From Bimastos eiseni (Eukaryota; Annelida; Clitellata; Crassiclitellata; Lumbricidae), in NCBI GenBank assembly GCA_959347315.1, contig OY365806.1, forward strand, positions 51,698,068 to 51,762,067: a DNA stretch of 64,000 nt, given 5' to 3'. Positions 12,408 to 23,453 of this stretch are shown piece by piece. A model generated the notes under the pieces. It was not told the DNA's origin and ran no database searches. It saw only the letters and a list, made by a program, of their open reading frames with translations. Within the stretch, counting starts at the first letter, position 1. Every line of letters starts with the position of its first letter. A program made the translations under genes and the position numbers.

Positions 12408-12513
12408 ATCACGCCGGCCGCGCCGCCGACGCCGACATTGCGTAGCCGCCGCCTCCGCCGATTTCTCGGGCTCGGCGCGCCGCCGCCGCCGACAATGTGT
12501 CGGCGCGCCGCTG
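12408..12513. repeat. GC-rich subterminal hairpin block, left
   Basis: Contains CGCCGA at 12424, 12430, 12456 and 12487 and TCGGCG at 12472 and 12500. Two hairpins form: 12456-12477 (6-bp stem, 10-nt loop) and 12487-12505 (8-bp stem CGCCGACA/TGTCGGCG, 3-nt loop). Likely transposase binding sites by analogy with hAT subterminal repeats. Confidence 0.75.
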
Positions 12514-12529
12514 ATGTGTTCACTGTTCA

Positions 12530-12835
12530 CACTCACACACACGCACGTGCACACACATTATACACTATATACACATCCACATATACACATTGCCATACGC
12601 ACATATATATACATAATTATATACATATTCATATACTCGTATTTGCACATACTTGCTTATACAATCATACACGCATCTACTATTGACATATATTAGTACA
12701 CACTTATGCACACATACATATCCACATATACGTATACAAGTATATGCATATGCATTTCACGCATACATACAGATGCTCATATATATATTCGTGTATATAT
12801 ATTCGTATATATATATATATATATATATGCCACAT
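12530..12835. repeat. CA/TA-rich microsatellite region
   Basis: ACACAC and ATACAT-type dinucleotide sequence ending in a pure TA run at about 12808-12828. Open frames across it are low-complexity His/Thr/Tyr-rich artefacts. Confidence 0.85.
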
Positions 12836-14070
12836 ATACCGTCTGTCTTCGTGAACTTAGCACATGTTCAATCAATCAACAACCATGGACTCATCACCCG
12901 TAAACCTGTGTCTGATGTCTTTCTAACCACTTCTCTCCACACCGTCATTAAACTTGTAGAGACTTGTTACACCCCATTCTTCAAAGGCATCTGCAATTCT
13001 CTTGGTCTTCCTCTTTCATATGTTTCATTCATCATTCCATTAGAGATATCTACTCAGAGTTCCATTTGTAAAGTTCAGTCACTGACCCCTGGATAATTTA
13101 TGCCGTGGTCTGTGTACAGCGGCAAAGTGTTTTCACACTAGTCGATGTTATTGCTGTCCGTAAAGACTATGGTCACAGGTCACTTACGCGTAGGCCCACA
13201 ACAGTCTGGTTTTCTTCATACGCAGTTTAAACAGATACATTTCATAGAATTCTGTACAGGACTTTCAAAACCATTCAATTAGCGGCGGCTGCTGCAGCTC
13301 CTGAACAAATAATGATCCACTCTGCCTTGGTTGGCAGTAGGAAATTGCAATTGCGCTGCTGTCCAACCATCGACATCGACTCCTCAATACATAGGAAATC
13401 TGCCATAGCCGCCAGTGTTAGGGCGATCACTAAAAGTTTTACGGATTATTATACGACAATCATAATTTCGCTTGCGTGATACTATAGCACCGTCTAAGCC
13501 GTGTAATCGACTGCCTGGAATTTTTCAAGTAGGCTTATTCACACATCATGATGGCGGATGACAAACAAGTTTATGAAAACGTGTAAGCACCAATATACTT
13601 ACATCACGTTATTAATTGTTTGTATTAATAATTGGAGACATAATCTGTTGCACATTGTGTATTCCTAAGCCTAATGTAAGGCTAAGATAATGAAGTCAGT
13701 AACACTTTATACTCCAATCTCGTTTGAAGGACTGGTCCTTTTCTCCTCGTCTTAATATTATATGGCTTGGTAGAGAAAACGACCATGTGAGATACATATA
13801 TTATATAATACGCTTTATTGATCGTTATCACTCATAGGCCTACATACATTGGTTTCGATCAATAAATTGATTCGCTGTCATCTAATCGATACCATATCTT
13901 CTTAATCGCAGTTCTGTAGTTACTTATCACAGATTATAAATGGCGGGGAGAGGACTGGACAGTGGACACGCGCTATCAAATGCTGAGGTATAGAAGCAGA
14001 CGTAGTTAGCCTAATGCTTCATATTCATGGCTGCATCAGGGATTGCTTAAGGAAACGCTCCTTTTCATCT
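12836..14070. other. hAT element interior without a recognised gene
   Basis: Interior of the 12402-14693 element. An open frame continues to 13096 but its translation resembles no transposase. The rest is stop-dense. Confidence 0.45.
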
Positions 14071-14574
14071 CCTTCTTCTTCTCCTTCTTTCTCATGTTCT
14101 TGGTCCTTCATTATCCTGCTGTTGTTGCCGCTGGTCGTACCGACGTACCGTAAGTTGTTATAAGTTGATCCGACTACTACTTATGCTACTACTACAACTG
14201 CTGCTGCTGCTTCTATTGCTACAACGACTACTATTATTGCGACTGGGCAGCTTAAGTTGAAAGACTAGTATATGGTAATTAAGAATGATGAAAAAGGTTT
14301 CTTGTGGAAGTCTTTCGGGTCATTAATCCTGAAAGTTGGTTCATTCTGCTCACGTTTTGCTGCTCGGTGTGCTTTGATAAGGGAAATGTAGGCCTAATTA
14401 TTACTTGTTGCTTTTTGTTCGCAAACGTCTGTTTTGAGTCGCTGCGAATAATAGTTTCTCTTGAAAAAATGTGAGATCAGACAACAGGAAAAGATAATGT
14501 GGAATATGCATATAATTAAAACGCAAGTTACCTTGCCTAAGAACTTTTGATGCAGTTATGCTAAGACTTATAGA

Positions 14575-14690
14575 ACACCGCCGATTACGCCGTGACGCCG
14601 CCGAATTTTTTGGGTCGGCGGAGCCCCGGCCGCCGCCTACCAAAAATGACCGACGCGCCGCCGCCGAAACTTCTAGGTCGGCGCAGAGCT
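14575..14690. repeat. GC-rich subterminal hairpin block, right
   Basis: Contains CGCCGA at 14579, 14599 and 14662 and TCGGCG at 14615 and 14678. Two hairpins with 10-nt loops lie at 14599-14620 (extendable by one base pair each side) and 14662-14683. It mirrors the left block of the same element. Confidence 0.75.
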
Positions 14691-14943
14691 CTACTTATAC
14701 GCTAAGCTCATACATTGCATGTAGGATTAAATCATGTAGCACATGCCCGACTGTGTGCGTGCGTGTGGGGCTGATTGAAGCCTACAAGATTATTGCTGGG
14801 AAGGAGGCGGTGCAGTCGGAGAGGTTTTTTCAATATGCACCAAATAGAGTAACTCCAAAATTTATCCAAGCATAAATTGTTTAAGAAACCAAAAGGAACA
14901 TTAGGGCAGTAATTCTTCAGTGGAAGAGTTGTAATAATAGTAC

Positions 14944-15234
14944 CTGGGCTGCAAACATGTTGGTTATTTGGTTTTTTGGTTTTTTGCAAAAAACAAAAAA
15001 TGGCATTTTTTATTTTTGGTTTTTTAAAATACAATTTTCTTAATTTACTAATATTACTATTATATTAGTCGGAAATCAAGCTAAATTAATTATATAAACA
15101 AGTTGGAGCTCTTTTTCATGCTGTATTTGATGCTTTTTATAACAAAACAGTTGTGACAAGATCAAAAGGAAAACTAAAAACAAATAAAAAACTTTTGATT
15201 TTTGAAAATTCTTGTTTTTTGTTTTGCACCACTG
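14944..15234 (+). mobile_element. hAT-like MITE family, copy 1 (291 bp)
   Basis: Starts CTGGGCTGCAAACATG and ends GCACCACTG. It is flanked by AATAGTAC (14936-14943) and GATAGTAC (15235-15242), a 7-of-8 target duplication. Near both ends are TGGTTTTTTGG-type blocks. A second copy in opposite orientation lies at 17073-17406; the shared core includes GGAGCTCTTTTTCATGCTG. No coding capacity. Confidence 0.8.
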
Positions 15235-15242
15235 GATAGTAC

Positions 15243-15933
15243 TGTCTCAGTGGGCACTATCACAGCTTTTAAGAGGAATCTTGGAAAATTGGGCTATTAA
15301 ATTTTTTCAGGACAAATTACAGTGGTTTTAACACAAACTAAACGTCTTCTGAACCACTTCAAACCCCTGCTATGGTATGTTATGTTAATCCACCTTCCAC
15401 TCCTCCTCTAACACTTTTGAATCCCACTACTTCTGGCTTTCGAGTCTTCACTTCAAAATCTTCTTTCAGCCTCTGAACCAGAAGTGTCACATCTGCTAAA
15501 TTCTTTCCAACTGGATCCAGTTCCCACCTTTCTTCCCAAAGACTGTCTCTATCCTCTTCTTGTCATAATAAAAATAGTCAAACTTCCGTCTCTAGTGATC
15601 GCTTGTCCTCTGCCTTAAGCACTATCTTGTCAATGCCTTCCTCAATAAACTCTAGCGCGACAGGAGAAACCTCTCAAACGATCGTCACAGTCAGTCGCCA
15701 GGAGAAGGTGAAAGTCAAGAAAAAAATAGTGAACAGGGGCCTATTGAACCTCTTTTTGAAGTAAGAAAGTGAACTTAAGCCACAAAATGAGAGTAGCAGT
15801 CGATTCCATTCCTTAGCAGAAGAGGCAAGAAATGCACGAGAGCTCATAACTGTTATGCATCGCGCTTCAGCTAAAAAGCAATTGTAGGCCTACTTGAGTG
15901 TAGGTTAATAATTTTGACTCCAGACAATCGCCC
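15243..15933. other. no recognisable gene
   Basis: Mixed-composition DNA, less AT-rich at 15400-15760. I could not assign any frame to a family. Confidence 0.5.
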
Positions 15934-16451
15934 CCGGAAGTTACCCCGGTCAATTGCCCCCGGACAATTGCCACCCAGATTTTGGGTTGGACATTTTCGC
16001 CCCCCCCGCCAATCCCCTGGACAATTGCCCCATATGTGAAGGTTGAAGACAAAATATATTTAATAAGAAAGCCGATGTTTTTATTATTTTATTGTTTCAC
16101 TGTATAAAGCTTGCAATATACAGTGACCTGCATATGCTGGTGCTATATAGGCCTACTCACTTTCTAACTTAGTTATACTTACTTAATTCCCCGGAAGTTA
16201 CCCCGGTCAATTGCCCCCGGACAATTGCCACCCAGATTTTGGGTTGGACATTTTCGCCCCCCCCCCCCGCCAATCCCCTGGACAATTGCCCCATATGTGA
16301 AGGTTGAAGACAAAATATATTTAATAAGAAAGCCGATGTTTTTATTATTTTATTGTTTCACTGTATAAAGCTTGCAATATACAGTGACCTGCATATGCTG
16401 GTGCTATATAGGCCTACTCACTTTCTAACTTAGTTATACTTACTTAATTCC
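15934..16451. repeat. 257-bp tandem duplication with CAATTG-rich head
   Basis: Copy 1 at 15934-16190 and copy 2 at 16191-16451 look identical by eye except for a C-run of 8 in copy 1 and 12 in copy 2. The head carries GGTCAATTGCCCCCGG and GGACAATTGCC, overlapping inverted CAATTG palindromes. A related GGACAATTGTCC palindrome occurs at 31132-31143. Near identity points to a recent duplication. Confidence 0.9.
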
Positions 16452-16778
16452 TTTCTTGACCCCAATAAACCCAAGAAACTATGCTTATCTCGATTCAGTC
16501 ACTCATAAGACGCATCCACATTGCACAGCAGTCGCGCCATCATTGTCAAGAAAGATGTTTTATCTTGGTTTATAAGGGACCGTCCATAAATGACGTCACG
16601 CGGCTATGGGTAGAGGCCGAGGGTCACACACGGGTCGAAAAAATGTGACGTCGCATCATCACATCAAACATCGAAATGCGTAATTTTATTAAAACCTTTC
16701 AACCAATTAAATAAGTTCCACTTAATTAGCAGTCATCGTTACCACGATTTAACAACACTAATTATGATTATTGCAATC

Positions 16779-17072
16779 TAAATTTTTAATTGCTTTCTTT
16801 TACGCTCGGCCTCAATTTGTGGGATTTTGGAAGTGAGGCAGCCATTCGGTAACAATCAAGCAGGAATCACTTATGGCCTACCGATAAAACGCATTAGGTC
16901 ACAGAGAGTCGCTGCATGTCTGCAGCGTGAAAATAATGGTCATAAGCGGAAACGAAGGAAATGGAGAGCTGTAGATTGGATAGACGAAGAAGAGCTGGAT
17001 CTGAATGGAATATCTATTGAGCACAGTAGCGTAGCTGCCTCTGTGGCGCCTTGGAGCGAACCTTGCTCAAAC
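16779..17072 (+). pseudogene. reading frame of unknown function, split by a MITE
   Basis: An open frame encodes a basic segment (GHKRKRRKWRAVDWIDEEELD) and ends, just before the MITE, in SEPCSN at 17072. After the MITE's second target-site copy the same frame resumes at 19603 (TLPLSKVHSP) and runs to a TAG at about 19666. I do not recognise the protein. Its position inside the TIR element suggests it may belong to that element. The basic-then-acidic composition resembles a nuclear or DNA-binding tail, but no domain can be named. There is no good ATG; an upstream exon is possible. Confidence 0.4.
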
Positions 17073-17406
17073 CAGAGATGCAAAAAACCAAGATTTTTTT
17101 TAAAGAAAGTTGTTTTTTGGGGTTTTACTTGGTTTTTTGGTTTTTAGTTTTCCTTTGGATTTCGTCACAACAGTTTTGTTATAAAAAAGCATCAAACACA
17201 GCATGAAAAAGAGCTCCAACTCGTTTTCAAAATTAATTCAGCTTGATTTCGGACTGAATGACACACAGTTAGTAATTTAGTAGTAGCCTAATATTATAAA
17301 ATAAAATAAAAATATTTTAAAAAACACAAAAAACAAAAATTGCCATTTTCGTATATTTAAAAAAAACACCAAATAACCAAAAAACTAACATGTTTACAGC
17401 CTTGGC
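17073..17406 (-). mobile_element. hAT-like MITE family, copy 2
   Basis: Inverted copy of 14944-15234. It begins CAGAGATGCAAAAAACC and ends GTTTACAGCCTTG. Its target duplication GCTCAAAC lies at 17065-17072 and again at 19595-19602, because the right end was later split by the element at 17407-19588. Confidence 0.8.
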
Positions 17407-19588
17407 CACGGGCGGAGACTTAGGGGACAGCGGGGGACGGTCCCCCCAAAAGTTGAGGTGAGGGGGATGGAGTAGTCTATATCCCCCCTCAAATTTCAGG
17501 CGATTGAACGTGTGTTTGCTGTTGTCTTTCGCATGTATGAGGCTGGTTCGTGGTGTGCCTAGTTTGCGGGTTGTCTCTGGTCAGTGAGTGTCTCATCATC
17601 GTGAGGTGCAAGTCACCAGGCCGAGAGATAAGAAGCCGACCTGCAAGTCAATTTAAGGCTCAGAGGTCGTGACTTCGCCTGGGTTTCCATGCTGTGTCTG
17701 GTACACGTGTGCCTAGCTGTGTGTCGGCTCTCTAGTATCGGTTACACAGTGGTGATGCTTGCTTGAGGTACGGTGCACTAAGGAACCGACGGTGCAATCA
17801 TATACATGCTGCAAGAGAGGGTATGATAAATTATAATGATATTGAATTGAAGTCTTGACAAAATATTTATATGCCTGCATAACATGCATGCTTAAATTCA
17901 CACAGACCGAACTATCTTTTTAAATAACTTTCAGAACTGATTATGCCTACTCTGCATGATGAATGTTGAAATTGTTATAATTATACTTTTAAGGAGTAGG
18001 GCTATCCTCCGAACAATGAAATAAGGCGGCCCTCCACAGCCACCGTTGCTTCATCTATTCTCAACTCTTTTCACTTTGTTCCTAAGAGTTTATGAGGCTT
18101 ATCCTCATCCATAGGTTTACTCATTTTATTGCATTGCTCGTTTTTGAATATTTGAGTGATTTAGTCAAACGGCAGCGTTGGTTTTTTGTGAAAAATGAAG
18201 CGAGATTATTATAGTAGTCAACAAACGATCTCATACTAGAGGAGGTAAGCGTTATCTGTAGCATAATGTAAATGTAAAACCATTTGGACTTTTATCCCAT
18301 GTGTGACGGAATATAGCGCGTATACGTGGCCGTGACGACTTCAGCCATAGGCTCGGGCCAACTTATCTGCACCCCTCCTCGTTGCATGCCAGCGTCCCTC
18401 AAAATCAGACCCACCTATCATGGTTGGCTAAGTTTAGTATTGACATGGTTTTTTTATCATTATTATTTTAATGTGTTAGGCTCGCCAGTTACGGCGCTGT
18501 GCATTGCATGGCTAGTGCATCTCATTGAAGAATATGGGTCTACTTAGTTCTATTTTTAGTATCAATAAAAAATGCTCATCACATTTCAGTCCTCTAGATC
18601 TACTCTCAACTGTGCTCCCCAAATATTGCTGTTCTGACCATCTAAACCGTCATTTAGTACGTAGTGGTCGATTGGCTGGAGTGGGAGAGACGTAGGGGCC
18701 TACAGCATACACAAGCCATGAGAGATTAGCATTGACCTTCACTTTTCGATTTATTTTTATTTCATTAATCAAGATCAAACTTAAATTATCATCTCCCTTG
18801 AGCTATTCATTATATACACTCAGCAGAACAGCAAACAAATGTAAATGAAAACGCTTTTATATAGCTACCGTATATACGCCTATAATATTATAACCTCGAC
18901 CCATCTCATTTTTCAATAAGAGTCTGATCCGGTGAGATCCTTCATCACCGCTCGTCCTTTTGAATGGATGCCACGCCATCATTATACACTTGCCTTGTTC
19001 AAAATTAGATGTGTAACGTAATGGGCTCCTGCTTCTTATGCGAATTTAACAGTCGGCAGTGACTGCCGACTGTTAAATTCGACTCCTGTAGTAAGGTTTT
19101 TACAAAATTAATAATAATAATAATTACTTAGGGTTCCCGTGCAAGGACCATACTAAACCAGTATTTAAATCTCTGAAATAATCCAGCATCGATAAGCGAA
19201 CCGCAGTAATAATTATTCGTTTATTTAGAAATAACACAATCTGACAATAACGCAGAAATGCTTAGATCTGCACGAGTGACAATGAACAATGGTAGGCCAG
19301 TCGCTAAAATAAATTTAAAAAACTAGTAAATGTTTTTGTATAATGGTCTGTGGATAAATTTAGAGTCGTCTTTTGGTGGGAGAACATGGCTGTGTGCTCT
19401 TAATGGGTGATTGGTACGGAGTGGAGTTAGGAGGTAGGAGTTGGTTAAAACACGCTCGGGGTTATGTAAAATGGAAAAGAGAAGACGCGCTATTTTTGCT
19501 GCATCCATGATTGGGAATTAAAATTTCTTCCGACCTGTCCCCCGAACCAAATTTTTTCATCTGTCCCCGCCAAACCCGCGAGCAAGTG
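17407..19588. mobile_element. hAT-like element nested in the MITE, 2.18 kb
   Basis: Flanked by an exact 8-bp direct repeat GCCTTGGC (17399-17406 and 19589-19596). Ends are CACGGGCGGAG on the left and GCGAGCAAGTG on the right, a weak inverted match of CAC..GC type, with GGGGACAG-type sequence inside both ends. The interior is AT-rich with no transposase frame and carries the perfect hairpin at 19041-19081. Confidence 0.6.
19041..19081. repeat. perfect 19-bp inverted repeat, 3-nt loop
   Basis: The arms 19041-19059 and 19063-19081 are exact reverse complements (CGAATTTAACAGTCGGCAG) around TGA. It could extrude as a cruciform. The loop is too small for a normal microRNA precursor. Confidence 0.95.
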
Positions 19589-20495
19589 GCCTTGGCTCAA
19601 ACACCCTCCCGCTGAGCAAGGTTCATTCTCCTTGCGTCATGAAGAAGTCACAGAAAAGATACAACTAGGCTACACAACCGTTTTCAGTCTTTCTGCACTT
19701 TCTCGTGGAATTTACGGATTTTTTGGTATTTGTGAGGGTAAACTGGACCTCTTCCGAAACATCTGCAGAATGGAAAAGTTCTCGAAAGCCAGTGCTCTTC
19801 TGCACTAGTTTTCTCAACGAACAGAAATAATAAGTACAGAGATTTTCAAAAAAGTTCTACTCAACAAACAGAAAAGTGCTGAAAAGGTGTTCATTTCAAC
19901 AAACACAGCTAATTAGACCTACTGCGTTTATATGCAGCCGAGCAGCTGATCTAAATATGAGTAACGACCTATTCAGACTTAATTTGTGCAAGTAGGAAGT
20001 ATATATTTAGGCCTACACTATGCGGAACGGGTGGAATCATGTCAACGACCTTTTTAGCTCTCACTTATAATGGCTTAATTTTAATTGCTCCACTTAGCTC
20101 CATGGCGCTATCCCACTGACCAAGCAAGATGATGAGGTCCAAGCTCTCCCTATTTATTCAATGAAAGAGCATTTTGTTTCTCAGTGGGAGAATGGAGAAG
20201 CATGATTGTTTCAAGTTATTGCTACCAGAGCCTTTCTGCCCTTTCATCTTGTGGAATGCACATTGAATGTAGGCCTACTGATAATCATGCTTTCTTCGTT
20301 TTTTTCGTTCTAAACTTCTAATATATATAGTTTGGATGTTGTTACGGTTATAATTACAGTTTTTGATAATTATAAGAAACTATAAATGTAAATTTTTGAC
20401 ATCTTGTCTTTTTCGGGGGTTGTGACGTCATATTTGGAAGGAAGGGGGTCAAAAAATAGTCCAAAATTGCATGTCGTATTTTATGAACGGTCCCT

Positions 20496-21271
20496 ATATA
20501 GAAGCTGGAATGATGAAAAAATTGCATGGTTAGCCTAAGTAGCGGTTTGATTTATAAACTTTGAAACTATTCCAGTTAAAACTAATGGTGTAAGCAAGCA
20601 GAAGTTGGATTGATACTGAAACCATAATTATGCTACAATGAGCAAATAAAAATGCTGCAGGGCTGTAGGCCTAGCCCCACTTCGGACTAAATGCATGTAA
20701 CTGACGCTTATTAGGGTAAAGCACCCAAAGGTGAACAGTGAGCACTGACCAAATGTGAGAACATTAATTTTGAATCTTTGATTATTTCACTCAATCAGCA
20801 TAGACGGTGTAACCACTCAGTGAATATTCGTAGTAGTAACAACAAGCATGTCCGAGAACGTTAAAATAGTCTTTAAATTCCTTTTTTCACAAAATGCTAG
20901 TGCTTTAGAATAAAACCCTATAAAACACTTATTTTTCCCTTTTCGTATAGGGCCTATGATCGATGACTTGGTCTGATATGGTCACAATACAACTAGCCTA
21001 CAATTATTGTTAGAATGCGTATTATGCCCACTTTATGAGTGAACGATGATAAGACTTTTTTCTTGTTCCGTTTAATTGTAAGTATTTTCTTATTACGCCG
21101 ACTGCATGTTTCGAAATGTGAGCACCATTATCCGCCATATAGGCCTATAGGCCACATTGCGGCCGCATTGTGAGCATTTCGCTCAATCAAATTTTTGCAT
21201 TTGAAGTGACAATATCATTTGTAGAACCTGCCTGCAATATGCGTGACTATATATGCTCACATTACTGACCA
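20496..21271. other. no recognisable gene
   Basis: AT-rich DNA with recurrent TGTGAGCAC-type short motifs and TAGGCCTA octamers. Nothing coding seen. Confidence 0.5.
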
Positions 21272-21566
21272 TGGGTGTAACAAGCGGGGGCAAAGCCCCT
21301 CCAGTTTTGAAACTGGGGGCAAAGTCCTCCCCCCCCCCAGTTTTAGAGCTCAGTGCCCCCCATGTGCGCCCCAAATCGGTTCTTTTTTATGTTTCTCCAA
21401 CGGCTTTTTAAGAAGCCTTTTGTTAAGATAATTTGTGCGCCCCCCCATTTTTTTTAATTTCTGGGGGGCAGAATTCAAAAGGTGGGGGCCAAACAAAATT
21501 TTTGGCGCTTCGAGCAATATTTCTTAAATTATGCCTCCCACTTTTAAAAACCTTGTTACACCTCTT
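21272..21566. mobile_element. MITE with 10-bp target duplication
   Basis: Inverted ends GGTGTAACAAG (21274-21284) and CTTGTTACACC (21552-21562). The direct repeat TTACTGACCA flanks it exactly at 21262-21271 and 21567-21576. The interior has C-runs and G-runs (CCCCCCCCCCAG, GGGGGGCAG) and no gene. A 9-10 bp duplication is typical of Mutator-like elements; the assignment is tentative. Confidence 0.75.
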
Positions 21567-22099
21567 TTACTGACCAAGGCGTGCTCACATTTAGTCCGGG
21601 TGCCCAAAGGTGAGCACCTTTTACAACATTTTTGTGAGAAATATTTCTGAAATTAGGCATTGTACTTTCTGCAGAGACGTTGACACTGTCAAGAAGCTCA
21701 TTGCATTCGCCATTCAGTCACTCTATGTTAATTTTCAACATAGGCTGGAATAAAGCTACCTTAAATCTTATGATACGAAAAATTGATGAAACAGGAGCCT
21801 CTAGTCGTTAACCACGCAAATCGGTAGGCCTATACGCACGGCGCGCACACCCGCTAACATTGCTCGTGTGTCCGAGTCAGTTTTCAGTCAAGACGATAAC
21901 CCGAGTACAACCAATTATCTACAAGTTAATATTGCTGGGTGGTACAACAGTACCGTATAGAGTTAGAGGTATAGAGTTTCATTTTTTGGATTTACTGTTA
22001 ACATTTTCATGACTTTTTCATTAGCTAGTCAATAAACACGATGACTTGGTTCTGTTACATGTAAGTCACGATTGGGCCATGAAGGTTACAGATGCAATA

Positions 22100-22235
22100 A
22101 CCAATGTTTTTGAAGTTTACTACTATAGAGAGAGATATACAAATACCTTTAATTTGATGCATTAATTATAAATAAAATCCAATTTGGCGGAATTATTTGC
22201 CTACAAAGTCGGACCATTTATGCTAGCCCACCCTG
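22100..22235. mobile_element. possible Tc1/mariner-type end, copy 1
   Basis: Ends in TAGCCCACCCTGTATA, the reverse of a TACAGGGTGGGCTA mariner-type terminus, with CCAATTTGGCGG about 60 bp inside. A matching end with TCAATTTTGGCGG occurs at 32850-33004. No opposite terminus was found for either. Confidence 0.4.
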
Positions 22236-22364
22236 TATATATATATATACTCTTATAGGGTAGAATGAACAGAGTGGCCGGCCGAAAGGAACAAAGATAT
22301 AAAGCCATATCATTGCATTTCAGTGGAATAATAGGATTATGAGAGACTCAGTGAAAAGGATTTA

Positions 22365-22830
22365 CCGGCTGCAACTTCCTCCGCATTTCATTCACTCCGT
22401 CTCCATCTTTCTTTCCTTACTTCCTTCCTTTATTCCTGGTAAATCCTCCTACGTTTTTAGTTCTACTTCTTTTACTTGTCCTATTTCCTATCCTCAACTT
22501 CCTCTCCTTACTCAACCTTTTCCTTTGTCTCGTCTTTATCCTTCGCCCCTTCCTTTTCTTCATCTCTGTCTTCCTCGTACTCAGTATATTCTCCTTCCAT
22601 CCCGTTCCTAATCTACGTTGCAGCTTAATGTCACATATTGTAAGAACGCAGTTTATGTTAAATTAGAAGCAGTTTACTGTCCCTCCCTCCCCTTTTCTTT
22701 CTTTCCACGTTTCCTGCCTCATTATCTCTTTTCCTTCCTCTCTACCTTCTCCATCCTGTGCTCCATTTTTATCTCTATTTCCCTACCCTTCCTCCCCTTT
22801 AACTCCACCTCACTACATCTAGAAGACCAG
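22365..22830. repeat. pyrimidine-rich low-complexity stretch
   Basis: Two C/T-rich blocks (about 22365-22615 and 22678-22830) made of CTTCC, CCTTC and TTTCTT. Long open frames on the + strand here (22339-22611 and 22618-22854) are explained by composition. Confidence 0.75.
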
Positions 22831-22859
22831 ATGGAAATACGAACATTTGGGTGAATTTT

Positions 22860-23453
22860 TTCTGGAAAGCGATTGCTTATGCAGCCGTAAAAGTCAGAAC
22901 CCGTTTCGTTTATTACCGCTGCCGAAGAAAACTAAAGCGTTTCTAACTCAACCGATCCACAACCAGACATACGTAGACCAGACAATCGCTCGCGGATATT
23001 AGTCCAATAAAGAATCAAAGGTCACGGCTACATATATGTAATTTATACAATATATTTTTAATATATGTATATAGTATATATGTAGGCCTATATATGTTAT
23101 ACAGCACGCATACAATGATACAAGTCTTTAGTTGCATAGATATATATGCGTCCAAATGAACGGATACATGAGTTTGTGTGTGAAGAATGCTATTGTAGGA
23201 TTTCATGGGTCGTTGTTGGTCTTTTATTGTTGTAGCGTGTTGGTAGAAGTGTGAGTAGCGACTAAAAGACCGATCCGTGGTTACCATGGAGCCAACAGTT
23301 CCAGCGGAGAAGTATCAACGGCGGACCAGAGATCGGTCTGTCGGGCGGTCGTCTCTCAATCCGTCATAGTTTTATATGTAGCTGTGCCAAGTCGTTTCGC
23401 GTCATCGGCGGTGGAGCATTTCTAGGAATTTCCGAATGGTTTAGCAACACTAG
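22860..23453. other. no recognisable gene
   Basis: AT-rich DNA with a short TA-rich run near 23040-23100. Nothing recognised. Confidence 0.5.

Larger units (their letters stand above)
12402..14693. mobile_element. hAT-type DNA transposon, non-autonomous, 2,292 bp
   Basis: The element is bounded by an exact 8-bp direct repeat CTTATACG (12394-12401 and 14694-14701), the hAT target-site size. The termini are imperfect inverted repeats, TAGAGCATCACGCCGGC against the reverse complement of GTCGGCGCAGAGCTCTA (12 of 17 agree), beginning TAGAG as expected for hAT. Both ends carry GC-rich subterminal blocks (12408-12513 and 14575-14690) of CGCCGA/TCGGCG hexamers arranged as hairpins. The interior is AT-rich filler with CA/TA microsatellites (12530-12835) and triplet-rich DNA (about 14070-14245). 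No transposase is visible. Confidence 0.8.
16575..20495. mobile_element. candidate terminal-inverted-repeat DNA transposon carrying nested insertions
   Basis: The left end reads AGGGACCGTCCATAAATGACG. The right end (20479-20495) reads TTTTATGAACGGTCCCT, its inverted relative. TATA-type sequence flanks both ends (16571-16574 and from 20494), so the target duplication may be 4 bp, but this is weak in AT-rich DNA. Perfect TGACGTCA palindromes lie just inside both ends (16591-16598 and 20423-20430). The interior holds an interrupted reading frame, a MITE and a further hAT-like insertion. Superfamily not determined. Confidence 0.55.

Noticed and set aside
12653..13096. 147-codon open frame inside the hAT element as a transposase
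   Set aside because: The first third is CA/TA microsatellite and the rest shows no hAT motifs.
22339..22854. Ser/Pro/Leu-rich frames of 90 and 78 codons
   Set aside because: They are explained by C/T-rich low-complexity DNA.
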